Source: Aquabacterium sp. NJ1 (lineage in GTDB: Bacteria > Pseudomonadota > Gammaproteobacteria > Burkholderiales > Burkholderiaceae_C). From it: a stretch of 64,000 bases of DNA. The position numbers were made by a program, and so were the translations under genes. The notes under the pieces are model-generated. The model had not been told where the DNA came from and did not search any database. It saw only the letters and a list, made by a program, of their open reading frames with translations. The stretch spans positions 1 to 64,000 of the forward strand of contig NZ_JRKM01000002.1 in NCBI RefSeq assembly GCF_000768065.1, given 5' to 3'. Positions 39,893 to 50,143 of this stretch are shown piece by piece (position 1 is the first letter of the stretch; every line of letters begins with the position of its first letter).

Positions 39893-40336
39893 TCACTGCT
39901 GCTCCGAAATCTCGTAGATGATTTCCTCAGCCTGACGATATGCGTAATGGTTCAAATTCAGTCCCTCACTGGCAGCGTAGGCAAGAAGGGGCACCTCTGC
40001 TGAACGAAGCTGGTTAAAGGCAGGCTCACGTGAGTCCAGATCCGCATCTCTAGCCCGATCAATGGCGGCCATGTAGACAGGCAATGCGTCAAGCGCTGAG
40101 GCTTTCGGTGCTGGAGGAAAGGCCCGCTCAACCTCAGCGAGCTGGTCCTGCTCAATCTCCGGCCAAACCACCCGACCGAACTCGGTTTCGAAAACCACCT
40201 CATCAGATTGAGTGACTCTGATACCTGGGACCAAGTTCTTGTAGGTGAAGACAATCTCCAAAGTGGCCTTCACCTCCTCTCGATAGATGGGGACTTGGTA
40301 TTTTCCTTGGTCGTTGAAGAAGTGAATCCGATACAT
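39893..40336 (-). CDS. Hypothetical protein (147 aa)
   Basis: Begins MYRIHFFNDQGKYQVPIYRE. The N-terminal half is beta-rich and the C-terminal half helical, with no motif. It stands next to the cold-shock gene on the same strand (14-base gap) and is likely cotranscribed with it. Family unknown. Confidence 0.6.
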   Translation of the reverse strand: MYRIHFFNDQGKYQVPIYREEVKATLEIVFTYKNLVPGIRVTQSDEVVFETEFGRVVWPEIEQDQLAEVERAFPPAPKASALDALPVYMAAIDRARDADLDSREPAFNQLRSAEVPLLAYAASEGLNLNHYAYRQAEEIIYEISEQQ

Positions 40337-40350
40337 AGTGATCCGGCCCT

Positions 40351-40578
40351 TCAGTTAATGGCATTGATGGCGTCGTCCAACACCTGGACCTGCAACGCCA
40401 TCACTCCACGATCATGCTGCTGGGGCTCAAATTGAACGCGCATGCCTTCCTTCAGGGTTCTAAATCCATCCATGACGATTTGGCTGAAATGAACGAACAC
40501 GTCGGTGTCCTCACCGTCCGCGACGATAAACCCATATCCCTTGGCGTCATTGAACCATTTGACCTGCCCAATCTTCAT
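40351..40578 (-). CDS. Cold-shock domain protein
   Basis: 75 residues; GQVKWFNDAKGYGFIVADG carries RNP1 (KGYGFI) and DVFVHFSQI carries RNP2 (VFVHF), so it should bind single-stranded RNA or DNA as a small OB-fold chaperone. The start at 40578 gives the standard length (about 70); GGGGGG precedes it. It lies between hypothetical genes at the 3' side of the transfer operon. Confidence 0.9.
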   Translation of the reverse strand: MKIGQVKWFNDAKGYGFIVADGEDTDVFVHFSQIVMDGFRTLKEGMRVQFEPQQHDRGVMALQVQVLDDAINAIN

Positions 40579-40621
40579 ACCCCCCCCTTTCGACGTCTGT
40601 AAGGCACTGGTGATGCCGCTG

Positions 40622-41062
40622 CTACGCACACTGCCCTGCCGCTATCAGCGCATCGTAAAACTGATCTTCGTTCCCCGATGTCATGAGCGCGCCACATGCA
40701 CCGCATTCGGAGTAGCCTAGGGTTGTGTGGAGCACATTGCACCCCTTGGGGCAATATAAAACATGCCCTGACGAATTGCCTGGATGGCAAGCATCCATTG
40801 CCAACTCATCCAGAACCATGTTGTGCGCGTACTCATACTGACGGGCTAAATCTGGATCACTGAACGGCACCCTAAGTGACAACGTCGGATCTACAAATTG
40901 AGCCTTGGCGTCACGCTCCCCCAGCGTGTTGGCGATCGACAGCGCTTGCCAATACATCTCGTCTGGCTGTTCGGTTTCGGGTCCATCCCTGAAAATCACG
41001 TCACGGATGGTTTGCCTGGCCATGAGGACCATGGCCTCAACGATCAGCGCATACCTATCCAT
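40622..41062 (-). CDS. Hypothetical protein with C-terminal Cys cluster (146 aa)
   Basis: Helical N-terminal two thirds; the last 45 residues hold CPKGC ... CGACG, a likely zinc ribbon. The start is 3 bases after the traG stop, so it is the tail gene of the transfer operon. No family recognised; accessory role in transfer is only positional inference. Confidence 0.6.
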   Translation of the reverse strand: MDRYALIVEAMVLMARQTIRDVIFRDGPETEQPDEMYWQALSIANTLGERDAKAQFVDPTLSLRVPFSDPDLARQYEYAHNMVLDELAMDACHPGNSSGHVLYCPKGCNVLHTTLGYSECGACGALMTSGNEDQFYDALIAAGQCA

Positions 41063-41065
41063 TGG

Positions 41066-44000
41066 CTACTTTCTTCCTGACTGTTGGGCCTTCTGTGCGG
41101 CCTCTGCAGCCTTGCGCGCTTCATCTGTAGGGCCAGGGATCAAGTCAACGAGCCCACTGGGGCCTGTGGCCGGACCTTGCCCACCAGGGATCTTGCGCGA
41201 GGCCCCTGATCCCATCCCAAAGTTGGACGGCGTCTCTTGTGCCAGCTTGGAGGTGTCTTGCAAGTGAAGCGGGTTCAAGTTCCCTTGCCGCTCATCCATC
41301 TTTTCTCGGGTGCCTTGTCTTTGCTCTTCGGTGGAAGTTTGCGTGGCGGCAATTTGCTCCTCAGCCCTCGCCTTCGCGGCCTTCGCCTCTTCAGATAGCT
41401 TGTTGTCCCTCACCACATCATTCGGAGACAGTCCCTGCTTGCTCTGGGCTGACCGCACTCTGGCCACGTTCGCATCGTTAGCCGCTTGAACTGCCGGTGC
41501 GCTTGTCGGCTTGCCAGGTACCTGTTTTGCAAGCTCCCCACGAGCCCGGTCGTAGTCTTGAAGTAACGGGCTCTCACCTCGGGCATCCGGCGCGTAGCTC
41601 GAAGAACCAGATGGCATTGTGGCCACTGCTCGCGGGCCTTGTGCACCGATTGACGATAAGAAGGGCTTGTTGTGATCGTCAAGGAACACCTCGCTCGATT
41701 GCAACCACTTCAGGACAGCTGCCTCAGCCTTCTGTTGATCGTACGACGCAGCGCCAGGCGTAATGCCTTCCTGCTTGAGGTAGTTGTTCAGGTCAATCGT
41801 GTTTGAGGTCGACCACCGAGTGCTGACGACCATTGCCTTCTCAGCAAGAGACTGGAAGCGTTTTGACTCTTCGAACTTGGCGTGTGCCCCCTCTCGTGCG
41901 CCCACTGCTTCCTTCAGCCCAGCATCGACACGCTGAGTTGCCTCACGGTTGCTGCTGCGAGCGCTCTTGAAGTCATCAGATGTCATGTAGGAGGTGACGG
42001 CATCGAGCTTGCGTTGCGTGCCAATCTGCTTGAGCGAGTTGACACCCGACTCCAGAGCCTGAGTGACCTGCTCGGCTGTTGTCGTACGCCCTGCAGCTGC
42101 CAGCTTCGCCTGGAGGCTCACCCCCATCATGCTCAGACCTGCACCAACCAAGCCGCCTGGCTTGAGGCCAGCTTCGACAGATGCGGTAAGGCCCATCTCA
42201 ACGGCTGTCTTTTCGTCAATTCCAAGTTTCTGAGCGATGTTGCGCGTGGTTTGTGCGACCTCAGAGCTGGTGACACCTGCCGAGTTCATGTCCTGGAAGG
42301 CTACGCCGTTGACCTTCGTATTTTGGAGGCCTGACCCCTTGGAAAGAGCCTGAACGTCGTTGAACGAGGCATCAATGGATCGCTCAAAATTGCTGTTGAG
42401 CGTATTGGCCGAGGCCTGAGCTAGCGCCGACTGGTCGGTCCAGCGCCTACTCAGATCCCGAGTGACGTCGACCGACTGAGGATTGCTCCCTGTGCGAACG
42501 TCAGCTCGGTAATCACCATTGAGCAAGTCGCTGTAGACCATGCCGTTGGTGTAGTCCATCTTGCGCATGTACGGGCTGCTCTCCTCGGTTGACATCGAGC
42601 GCTTATCAACACTCACGTTGCCGCCAGAAGCATTGCCCTTTGCTGCCTCACCTGCAGAAGACGCAGCTTGATCGACTGGAGCCCGCGTCAAACCGCCACC
42701 GGAAACTAGGCGATCCATGCCAAACACCACCGCAGCCGCAATGAAAGGCACCATGTTCAGGTACTTGCCCACCATGGCTGTAGCGGATATCGACCCCGAG
42801 TAGATGCCAGTGGCGTTCTCAAGGGTGAGCCCCCCAACAGAAGAAGCAGCAGCTGCCAGCTCGCGGGCAGAAGACGTAGTCGCCATGAAATTGACAATCG
42901 CAAACATGGGGGGCCACAGCTCAACCCATACTGCGGTCAGTAGATAGCCGACTGCAAGCCTCTTTGCCATCTGGCCTTCTGACATCAGCAGGAAAATGAC
43001 GACGAGCGGAAAAACACCCATCAGCAAGCCATCTGTGATGTTGCGCATGATGGGCAGGGCCTCCTCAGCGTAAGAGCCCTCCGCTGCGAATGCGGCGTTC
43101 ATGGATGCGGTTCCCTGAGCCTTTGAGTAGGCCTGGAGCATCGCGGCCTGATCACCCGCAGCAACTGAATTCGCCACGTTGGCCGCACCATACGAGTTGC
43201 GGAGCGCGCTGGAGAGAATCAAGTCGTTGGCGGTCGCCGCTGCAGTCGCCAGCTTGGCCTTGGTCATGGCTGCGACAAGGTCTGTCCCGAAAGCTGCCTG
43301 GGCCATGGCCACGGTCAGGGTGGGATAGAACGAGGGGGCAAGCTTTGCAATTTGGCGTGTGACGTCCGCCCCCACCTTGGTGTTCAGGTATGTGTACGCG
43401 CTCTTGCAATCCGCAACGGTGACGACAGTCCCAGATGGCAAGACATCCTTGTGATACGTCGTGAAGAGCGCCGCGTTCGTGTTACCCATCAGGCCCCAGA
43501 GGCCCACACCCGAATTGAGAACATCATCCTCAGTGACAAGCTTTCCGACCACCGGAATGAAGCAGTTCTTGATGTAGTTGGTCACATCGGTCTCGACGTC
43601 ACCTGAAACCCACATCGAACTCAGGTGCTGGGCAATGAGCTTGTTGCCAAACATCATCCCGTGATCCCGGTATGTAAGCGATGAGGACATCGCCGCATCG
43701 GTCGGGATGGACTGGAAGCCTGTCTCGAACAGGGAGGTGATGGTGTCTCCGACGTTAGACTTGATGGACCAGAGCACGCCCAACGCCCATGGCACGTTTT
43801 GCACGACCTGCGCTGGTTGCACACCCAATCGGTCAATCACTGTGACATCGGTCTTCGGTATGAATGCGATCCCAGATAGCACCGCCACCTGGGCCAGCCA
43901 TTTCCATCCCTTTGCCCAGTGCTGCGGCATCAGCGATGCAATCGAAACAACAATGAAGCCAATGATGACCCCAAGGCGGATCAAGTCCTGGTACTCATTG

Positions 44001-44086
44001 GCACCGATGATCAGCTTCACCGCCGTCAGGATGCCCACTAGGCCATCGACGTTGCCGTATGCGTAGACCTCATTGCTAAACGCCAT
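41066..44086 (-). CDS. traG: Conjugal transfer protein TraG
   Basis: 1006 residues (F TraG has 938). The N-terminal half has several membrane spans and the TraG_N pattern (MAFSNEVYAYGNVDGLVGIL ... EYQDLIRLGV), needed for pilus assembly. The long polar C-terminal half (from about residue 480) is the part that in F acts in mating-pair stabilisation and entry exclusion partner recognition. It ends the traF-traH-traG order seen in F. Located in the inner membrane with a periplasmic tail. Confidence 0.9.
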   Translation of the reverse strand: MAFSNEVYAYGNVDGLVGILTAVKLIIGANEYQDLIRLGVIIGFIVVSIASLMPQHWAKGWKWLAQVAVLSGIAFIPKTDVTVIDRLGVQPAQVVQNVPWALGVLWSIKSNVGDTITSLFETGFQSIPTDAAMSSSLTYRDHGMMFGNKLIAQHLSSMWVSGDVETDVTNYIKNCFIPVVGKLVTEDDVLNSGVGLWGLMGNTNAALFTTYHKDVLPSGTVVTVADCKSAYTYLNTKVGADVTRQIAKLAPSFYPTLTVAMAQAAFGTDLVAAMTKAKLATAAATANDLILSSALRNSYGAANVANSVAAGDQAAMLQAYSKAQGTASMNAAFAAEGSYAEEALPIMRNITDGLLMGVFPLVVIFLLMSEGQMAKRLAVGYLLTAVWVELWPPMFAIVNFMATTSSARELAAAASSVGGLTLENATGIYSGSISATAMVGKYLNMVPFIAAAVVFGMDRLVSGGGLTRAPVDQAASSAGEAAKGNASGGNVSVDKRSMSTEESSPYMRKMDYTNGMVYSDLLNGDYRADVRTGSNPQSVDVTRDLSRRWTDQSALAQASANTLNSNFERSIDASFNDVQALSKGSGLQNTKVNGVAFQDMNSAGVTSSEVAQTTRNIAQKLGIDEKTAVEMGLTASVEAGLKPGGLVGAGLSMMGVSLQAKLAAAGRTTTAEQVTQALESGVNSLKQIGTQRKLDAVTSYMTSDDFKSARSSNREATQRVDAGLKEAVGAREGAHAKFEESKRFQSLAEKAMVVSTRWSTSNTIDLNNYLKQEGITPGAASYDQQKAEAAVLKWLQSSEVFLDDHNKPFLSSIGAQGPRAVATMPSGSSSYAPDARGESPLLQDYDRARGELAKQVPGKPTSAPAVQAANDANVARVRSAQSKQGLSPNDVVRDNKLSEEAKAAKARAEEQIAATQTSTEEQRQGTREKMDERQGNLNPLHLQDTSKLAQETPSNFGMGSGASRKIPGGQGPATGPSGLVDLIPGPTDEARKAAEAAQKAQQSGRK

Positions 44087-44101
44087 GCCGCCTCCTGCCG
44101 A

Positions 44102-45598
44102 TCACCGAGGCGCTGCCTTGGCCATGGCCAAGGAGTTCCCGATGAACTCACGAATGCGGGGTGATCCCGTCGTGCGGAACTGGCGATCCATGCGCTCCAG
44201 GTTGTCGATCATGGCGTTCATCGCGGGCTCTTGAGCCAGGTAATTGCGCTGCTCTGAGTCGAATGCAGCCAGCTGTCGATCAATCGAGGCACGCAGCTCT
44301 CTCAGGTTCTCATCCTCCACGGTGTCCTGAGGCTTGACGTTGCTCAAGTAGCCCTTCGCATCGCGCAGTTGCGCTGTCAAGAACACGTATGCGAAGTCAT
44401 ACCCGATTGCGCGCTTGTAGCGCTGGATGAGCTGGTCTGTGAGCGACGTATCCGGAGCCCAGTACCCCAGGGCCATAATCTTGTAGACCGGGATTCGTGT
44501 GTTGTTGATCAGCTTGAGCGTGTCGCTGCCAGCCAGAGCAGGGTTGACGTTGTTGGCCAGGGCATCACGCCAGGCATTCAGTAGCTTTTCGACCTTCGAA
44601 GGAAACGCTTCGATGGTCTCGTCAGGGTTGGTGGTATCGACCGCAACGTCGGCGCAGGGCTTGCCTGTCGGATCAGATGTGTCGGCGACACAGCGCCACC
44701 AGTTCTTGATCTTGACCTTCCCTCCGGCAGCATCCTCGTTCCCTTCAAGGAGAAGTTTGAGGCTGGAGATTGTCGGCTCACGTCGCTGAGGAAGCTTCGA
44801 CCCGGATGTGTCGTCCTTCGCTACTCTGCGCACAACCGTGCCCACCAGGTTGATGAACAGCTCCTTTTCATCCTTGGTGAGCGTGGTCGAGGCGAGCGCA
44901 TCCCACATGAGATTCGCGTCGTGAGGCGCGACATCTTTTGTCTTTGGATCAGCTGCTTGTGCAACGTTGGTTGATCCCGCGTTGTCCTTACAGGCGTTCT
45001 GCGCCTTGTTGTAGTCGACGCCCTTCATCATTTGACCCATGATGCACTTTTGGGTGTCGCTGCCCGTGATCATCCCAGTAGCGCCCATCACCAGGCTCTG
45101 CGCGGCCTCACAGGAATTGATGTTGGCCTTGTTGACGAACCGTGTGATGGACTCAAGGGTGTCAAGCACCCCCTTGAGTTGCGGACTGAGATATGACAGC
45201 GCTGCCTGAAAGAGAAGGCCGACCGTGGCATCGCCGATGGATTGCAGCATCTCCTTGAACTTGTCCTCATTGATGTACGAGAACGAACCAAGGCGAGCAT
45301 CAATGCCACCGCAACCAGCTGAGAGAGAGGGTGCAGTCATGCTGGCCAGCTGGTAGTTCCTTGCTGGAATCCGCCATTGAACCTCGCCCCCTGTAATCAC
45401 GCCCATCGACTGGCTTCGAAACGCCCCAGGACCGTCAACTGTGGCGGTCCCACCCATGGACTTGAACATGTTCTCCATCTGCGTATCCAGCGCCGCCGCT
45501 TGGCCGACTGGATAGGTGATCGGGGTGAGCATTGCTGCGGCTGCTACCGACGTAAGGAGCAATCTCCTTGCCTTGCCACTTTGCTGCTTCGTGTTCAT
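44102..45598 (-). CDS. traH: Conjugal pilus assembly protein TraH
   Basis: 498 residues (F TraH 458). Signal-like N-terminus (LLLTSVAAAAMLTPITYPV), then LDTQMENMFKSMGG and YQLASMTAPSLSAGCGGIDA, hallmark of TraH, plus conserved Cys in NSCEAAQ. A periplasmic pilus extension factor working with TraF, TraU, TraW and TrbC. Located between traF and traG as in F. Confidence 0.92.
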   Translation of the reverse strand: MNTKQQSGKARRLLLTSVAAAAMLTPITYPVGQAAALDTQMENMFKSMGGTATVDGPGAFRSQSMGVITGGEVQWRIPARNYQLASMTAPSLSAGCGGIDARLGSFSYINEDKFKEMLQSIGDATVGLLFQAALSYLSPQLKGVLDTLESITRFVNKANINSCEAAQSLVMGATGMITGSDTQKCIMGQMMKGVDYNKAQNACKDNAGSTNVAQAADPKTKDVAPHDANLMWDALASTTLTKDEKELFINLVGTVVRRVAKDDTSGSKLPQRREPTISSLKLLLEGNEDAAGGKVKIKNWWRCVADTSDPTGKPCADVAVDTTNPDETIEAFPSKVEKLLNAWRDALANNVNPALAGSDTLKLINNTRIPVYKIMALGYWAPDTSLTDQLIQRYKRAIGYDFAYVFLTAQLRDAKGYLSNVKPQDTVEDENLRELRASIDRQLAAFDSEQRNYLAQEPAMNAMIDNLERMDRQFRTTGSPRIREFIGNSLAMAKAAPR

Positions 45599-45617
45599 GC
45601 TTTACATACCCCTCTGC

Positions 45618-46478
45618 TCATTTCTTGGCGACTTGCGTATCCCGGATCTCGACCACCTTGTCGATTCGCTCAACCAGCTCGGTTCCGCTCATCAAGCCAA
45701 AACCAATGGGCATCAATTCGCGCATCGCGGGGCGAACCAATGCAGTAAAGGGAGTTCGGAACTCCCCAGGAGGCAACTTCATGTCCTTGATAACGCGAGC
45801 GACCATGCCGTTGTCAGGTCGCGCATCAGGATATTCAGGGATGCCTTGGCCATCAAGGGAAATAGCCAATACTTTGAATCCATACTTTTGCTGGAATTCC
45901 CGCAGGATGGGCGCGAACTCGTGGCAATACTTGCAATCGCTACGGAAGACGAAAAAGATGCCATGGGTTTGGGCGAGCCCTCGAATTCGCTGCTCGGCAA
46001 GTGACGCACGTTCTTGATCGTGGATCCGCGTTGCGATAGGGGAAGTCGGCCTCCCGCCGTTCAACGTCGCGCTGAACTGAGGATTCGCCCATGCGATGGT
46101 GCGCCCGATGTCAGCGAAGTCAGACGACTTCTTGCGCACCTCATACCAAACCGCCAGGAAGTGCTTCATGTTCTCCTCAGTGGGTTCCATGATGGCGATC
46201 TGGATGCTGTCGTTCAGCTCCTTCTGCAGGGCCTCCATCCGCACCAGCGCAGGGTGTTTTGGCGCCGACGCAGGCTCCTCTGGCGTGGGCGCTGCTGTGG
46301 CAGGCTTCGCCTTTGGCGCAAGTTTCGGATCCTTGTACCAAAACCAGCCGTCCTGGCCACGTTCAATCGCGTGAACCTGTGGCTCCGTCTGAGTCTCCTG
46401 CTGCGCCTGAGCCAGCACCGAAGATGCGCATACCGTCAATGCCAAAAGTAGAAACTTTTGCCGCACTGCCTTCAGCAT
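45618..46478 (-). CDS. traF: Conjugal pilus assembly protein TraF (thioredoxin-like)
   Basis: 286 residues (F TraF 247). Signal peptide (FLLLALTVCASSVLAQAQ), then the F-type TraF core with GWFWYKDP and the thioredoxin-like FRSDCKYCHEFAPIL; the CKYC pair is retained, which many TraF proteins lack, so it may be redox active. Periplasmic pilus assembly factor. Its start overlaps the traN stop. Confidence 0.92.
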   Translation of the reverse strand: MLKAVRQKFLLLALTVCASSVLAQAQQETQTEPQVHAIERGQDGWFWYKDPKLAPKAKPATAAPTPEEPASAPKHPALVRMEALQKELNDSIQIAIMEPTEENMKHFLAVWYEVRKKSSDFADIGRTIAWANPQFSATLNGGRPTSPIATRIHDQERASLAEQRIRGLAQTHGIFFVFRSDCKYCHEFAPILREFQQKYGFKVLAISLDGQGIPEYPDARPDNGMVARVIKDMKLPPGEFRTPFTALVRPAMRELMPIGFGLMSGTELVERIDKVVEIRDTQVAKK

Positions 46479-48481
46479 TTCCCGCCTCCGTAATAGCAGC
46501 TCGAAGACTTGCTCTGAACTGAATTCTGCGTGGCAGAAACGTCCGGCAGTGTGATCTTCAAGTCCTTGGTGAATTCACTGAAGTCCATTGCAGCGAAGTC
46601 CATTCGCTGCAGCTCTTCAATGGACAGCCCCGAGCAGTCAGGGTTTTCCGGAGCAGCCCCCCAGTCGCGGCCTACCTGTGGGCGCCCTTGTTCATGAATG
46701 ATCCGAACGAGCTTCGAACCAAAGCAGCATGAGTTTTGACTCTTGTGAAGGCAGGCAACCTTCTTTCCCGCGACCTTCAACCACGAATCACAGAATGAGT
46801 CGAATGTGTGGCACTTCCCTAGAGCTTTCTCCACCGCAAGTTGTTTTTCCTCCGTGCTGCATCCCAGGGTAGCGATATCAGCAGGCGTGGGATTGACCGG
46901 GTCAAGGAAGGAGTCCAGCTTGCAGCAATTCAGGAGACCAATTGCTGCATCCGAGCACTTCTCCTGCTTGCCAACAAACACAATGGGATTGCCCCCGCTG
47001 GCACTGAAATCCTTCGATGCCTGCTTCATGGCCTCCAGAATCGCAGCCGACTGATAGATGCCAGTGTTCGGGGTGTATGTCTGGTCATAGCAAGACCCGT
47101 TCTCACAGAAGCTCGAACCGCCAGTGCAGGTTGCAGACCCTGAGATTTTGGCGGGCGTGGCCTCGCATTGGTATTTTTCTGTGACGCTGGTGCAGTTGCC
47201 ATTGACGTCTTTCGAGGCACATGAGTTCCCGGCCACTTGCGCGCAACCCTTGAGAGAGATCGGGTCGCACGTAGAAGAAGCCAGACGATCCCCGCATGTG
47301 TACTTGTTGGCCCACTGCCAACACGCTCTGTACACATCAATACCCTTGATGTTCTTGGTTGCTGGCCCATCAATGCACGTGCTGGTGTCTCTGGAGCAAT
47401 AGCTCTTGTTCTGGTTTGCAGCACCAAGCCCCATCAGCTGGTCCAGAGGCAATGACGGCTGGCCATCAGGTTTCTGAGCCTGAATGTCGATCAGGTTCTC
47501 GTAGCTCTCACAGCCAGAGATGCCCTCATACGGTTGCAGTTCCTTCGGCTTCTGGAAGTTCATCACCGCGTCGTATGCCTCACGACCAGGCCATTCGAAG
47601 TGAATCGTCTGGTTGCAGTTCCCGTCGCCAACTGGACACCCAAGACCCGAGGTATAGACATTCATGTACTTACAGCCGTCCACCCAGTCAGGAGCCAGGT
47701 GCGCAACCACGGTAGGCGATGTCGCGTGTGTCATGTCGGCGAGGAACGATTGCCACCCAATACACGCCCCGTCAGAGCCGTGGGCATAGACGCGGAACTC
47801 CATGCGGCCATCCGTCCGCCCTGCTGGACAGACCGCCTGCGCATACATGATGTCTATCCCGTTGCGATAGACAGTCTGTGAAGCGATGATTTGGCCAGGA
47901 TCACAATTCAACGCGCCCTTGGGCACGACCGTCCTGGTCCTATTGCACGCAGCCTTGGAAGCCCAGAAGTTGAAATTCACTGAGCAGGACATGTCCGTGT
48001 AGGTGGCAGGCGTGGTGATCTGAGCGTCCGTCACGTTGCACCCAGAGTAAGCCTTGCTGACGTTCCCCAGAAATGCCATCGGGTTGTTGGCCACGGCCTG
48101 ACCTTTCAGCACGGGGTCATCGAGCTTGATCGTGCCCTTTGGCACGCTCACCTGAGACTGCTTGATCCCCGCGCACTGAGGATCCTTTGGCTTCGCTCCC
48201 TGGCTGGCACACTTGTCCTTCAACGCCTGCGCTTGAGCCGCTGCCGCTTCTGAGTTCCCGTACAAAGCTGTTTCAGGCGGGTTCGGGTTGAATCCCGGCA
48301 TCGAGCTTTGCAGGCTGCTTGCCGTAGAGCCATTGGAAACGCCATCATTGACGCTTCCCATCATCTTGTTGGCCAGGTTCTTTCCAGAATCGAATTGATC
48401 CTGGGTGGCATCCGCCATGGCAAGCCCACTGGTGAGCAGTGCACCGGCATAGATCAGGGCGTAGGCTTTTCTCCAGCTCAT
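46472..48481 (-). CDS. traN: Mating-pair stabilisation protein TraN
   Basis: 669 residues (F TraN 602). Signal peptide (AYALIYAGALLTSGLAMA) and a Cys-rich body (more than 30 Cys), ending CYYGGGKC. TraN is the donor outer-membrane protein that grips recipient surface proteins during mating. Disulfide formation would need the DsbC-like and TraF partners encoded nearby. Starts one base after the trbC stop, in the usual trbC-traN-traF order. Confidence 0.92.
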   Translation of the reverse strand: MSWRKAYALIYAGALLTSGLAMADATQDQFDSGKNLANKMMGSVNDGVSNGSTASSLQSSMPGFNPNPPETALYGNSEAAAAQAQALKDKCASQGAKPKDPQCAGIKQSQVSVPKGTIKLDDPVLKGQAVANNPMAFLGNVSKAYSGCNVTDAQITTPATYTDMSCSVNFNFWASKAACNRTRTVVPKGALNCDPGQIIASQTVYRNGIDIMYAQAVCPAGRTDGRMEFRVYAHGSDGACIGWQSFLADMTHATSPTVVAHLAPDWVDGCKYMNVYTSGLGCPVGDGNCNQTIHFEWPGREAYDAVMNFQKPKELQPYEGISGCESYENLIDIQAQKPDGQPSLPLDQLMGLGAANQNKSYCSRDTSTCIDGPATKNIKGIDVYRACWQWANKYTCGDRLASSTCDPISLKGCAQVAGNSCASKDVNGNCTSVTEKYQCEATPAKISGSATCTGGSSFCENGSCYDQTYTPNTGIYQSAAILEAMKQASKDFSASGGNPIVFVGKQEKCSDAAIGLLNCCKLDSFLDPVNPTPADIATLGCSTEEKQLAVEKALGKCHTFDSFCDSWLKVAGKKVACLHKSQNSCCFGSKLVRIIHEQGRPQVGRDWGAAPENPDCSGLSIEELQRMDFAAMDFSEFTKDLKITLPDVSATQNSVQSKSSSCYYGGGKC

Positions 48482-48482
48482 T

Positions 48483-49130
48483 TCAACCTCTGATCTTCCT
48501 CAGGTATGACGCTGCCGTGGGTGCCATCTGCTTGTCCTGCAGGCGCACTGCGTCAAGGAAGTCTTCAATGGTGACGTCGCCCACCTGCTTTGAGAAGCTG
48601 GCGTCCTTTTCACCGTTCGGCGATGTCAGCACATAGGTAGGAACCGCAGTGACCTGGTATGCGATGAACGACTTGGGATCGATGATCCAGGCCACCTTCT
48701 TCTCCTCCAGCACCTGCTGAACTTTCGCGGCAGTCTTCTGCATAGATCTGTCCACGAACCCCCGTATGACAAGAACGGCACCGCAGGCCTGCGCCTGGCT
48801 GACAATCCGCTTGATGCTGTCCTCGGGCATCGAAAAGCTGATGAACGCAAGCAACCCACGTGGACGGGCATCCTGATCTTGCGTCGGCGATTTCGGCTTT
48901 TGCATGGCCTGGTACTGCTTGGCCAAGGCCTCAAGGTCAAGTCTCGGCTTCTGACCCGCCGCTCCCTGAGGAGCAATATCGATATTGGGCATCACCGGCT
49001 TAGGCGCGGCCTGGATAGCGGTATTGCTGGGCATGCGCCACTCCTCTCCCAGAGTTGCGGCGCCCTGCGCCCAGGCATGTGAAGAAACCAGCAGAGCTGC
49101 AGCACACGCTGCTTCGAATTTGATGCTCAT
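48483..49130 (-). CDS. trbC: Conjugal pilus assembly protein TrbC
   Basis: 215 residues (F TrbC 212), F-type TrbC with a thioredoxin-like fold. Signal peptide (ACAAALLVSSHAWAQG), then LLAFISFSMPEDSIKRIVSQ and ITAVPTYVLTSP-like VTAVPTYVLTSPNG, the cis-Pro region. No CxxC pair. Periplasmic partner of TraW in pilus assembly. Start at 49130, behind GAGGCCGCTC; the longer frame from 49253 would overlap traU. Confidence 0.9.
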   Translation of the reverse strand: MSIKFEAACAAALLVSSHAWAQGAATLGEEWRMPSNTAIQAAPKPVMPNIDIAPQGAAGQKPRLDLEALAKQYQAMQKPKSPTQDQDARPRGLLAFISFSMPEDSIKRIVSQAQACGAVLVIRGFVDRSMQKTAAKVQQVLEEKKVAWIIDPKSFIAYQVTAVPTYVLTSPNGEKDASFSKQVGDVTIEDFLDAVRLQDKQMAPTAASYLRKIRG

Positions 49131-49138
49131 GAGCGGCC

Positions 49139-50143
49139 TCAATACGCGCAGCAATTGCGCTTGCGGAAAAGGATGTACGCGAAGTCCTCGCCAGCGATGG
49201 GAAACTCCTTGCCGGTCGCCCAAATCGCGGTTGTGCGTCCTAATGGCTGACACCCTGACGTGTAGGGGATCGGGTAGGTCATATTCGACTTGTATGCCCG
49301 CTTATCCATGATCATGTCGTTCACGGGACCACATAGCGCCTGCGATCCGTGATACCTCTTTGCCAGGCCGAGTCGGTGCATCTTGGTCAGAAAGCGCTGC
49401 ATCAAGAGGCTGGAGGCCTGTGCGCCCGAGACGTGGTACTGGACGTGCCCGTTCAATGGAAACAGGGAGCCATTGCACCCAGCACACCAGTACATCTCTT
49501 GGATACCGAAGCTCATGTTCGCCATGGCGCAATCAGCAAGACAGGCGAGTTGGGCCACTGGCGTGGCGAAAAGAGCCTCGTCAGGGGCGATCACTGCGGC
49601 CAGCTCGTCGTCATCCCAGGATGGATCCAGCTCGGTCATGAAGTTGAGATCGATCCCGCCAGATGATGAGCAGATGCCATCGAAGCCCAGGCCCAGGACG
49701 CCCAGCAAGGGCGTCTCATAGACATGCACCTGGTATACCGACCAACCTGGTCCACCGTTGGCCTCGTCACGTAGTCGACCTTCTCGACCGTGGGTTACAG
49801 GCGAGCCGCCTGTATCGATGTTGATGCCACCGAGGCTGACCATGCAATACGGGTAGCGAACCACCTCGACGGTGCGCGCAGGCTCCCAGAATCCGATGGA
49901 CAGGCCTGGAACGGGGAACTTGCACATGCAAATCGGGCTTGGAGGATTCTCAATGTCCTTCTGGCCACCAATCGCGATCTGAGCTGCGCCGATGCTGATT
50001 GGAAAGACACACTCCCAGCAAACATCGCTGATCATGTTCATGAACTTGCCACGGCAAAGTGGACTCTTTTCCGTGGCAGAAGCCCCCATGGAGCAGGCCG
50101 CTGTAATGACGGCCAGGATGATCTTGGCAATCAGCCGCTTCAC
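49139..50143 (-). CDS. traU: Conjugal transfer protein TraU
   Basis: 334 residues (F TraU 330), starting at a GTG that overlaps the stop of the upstream gene (GTGA). Signal peptide, then CRGKFMNMISDVCWECVFPI and GFWEPARTVEVVRYPYCMVS, diagnostic of TraU, and many conserved Cys. Periplasmic protein needed for DNA transfer more than for pilus extension. Confidence 0.93.
   Translation of the reverse strand: MKRLIAKIILAVITAACSMGASATEKSPLCRGKFMNMISDVCWECVFPISIGAAQIAIGGQKDIENPPSPICMCKFPVPGLSIGFWEPARTVEVVRYPYCMVSLGGINIDTGGSPVTHGREGRLRDEANGGPGWSVYQVHVYETPLLGVLGLGFDGICSSSGGIDLNFMTELDPSWDDDELAAVIAPDEALFATPVAQLACLADCAMANMSFGIQEMYWCAGCNGSLFPLNGHVQYHVSGAQASSLLMQRFLTKMHRLGLAKRYHGSQALCGPVNDMIMDKRAYKSNMTYPIPYTSGCQPLGRTTAIWATGKEFPIAGEDFAYILFRKRNCCAY

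Noticed and set aside
37191..41062. CRISPR-like or tandem repeat array suspected from repeated hairpin leaders
   Set aside because: The leaders are separated by genes, differ in sequence and have no regular spacers.
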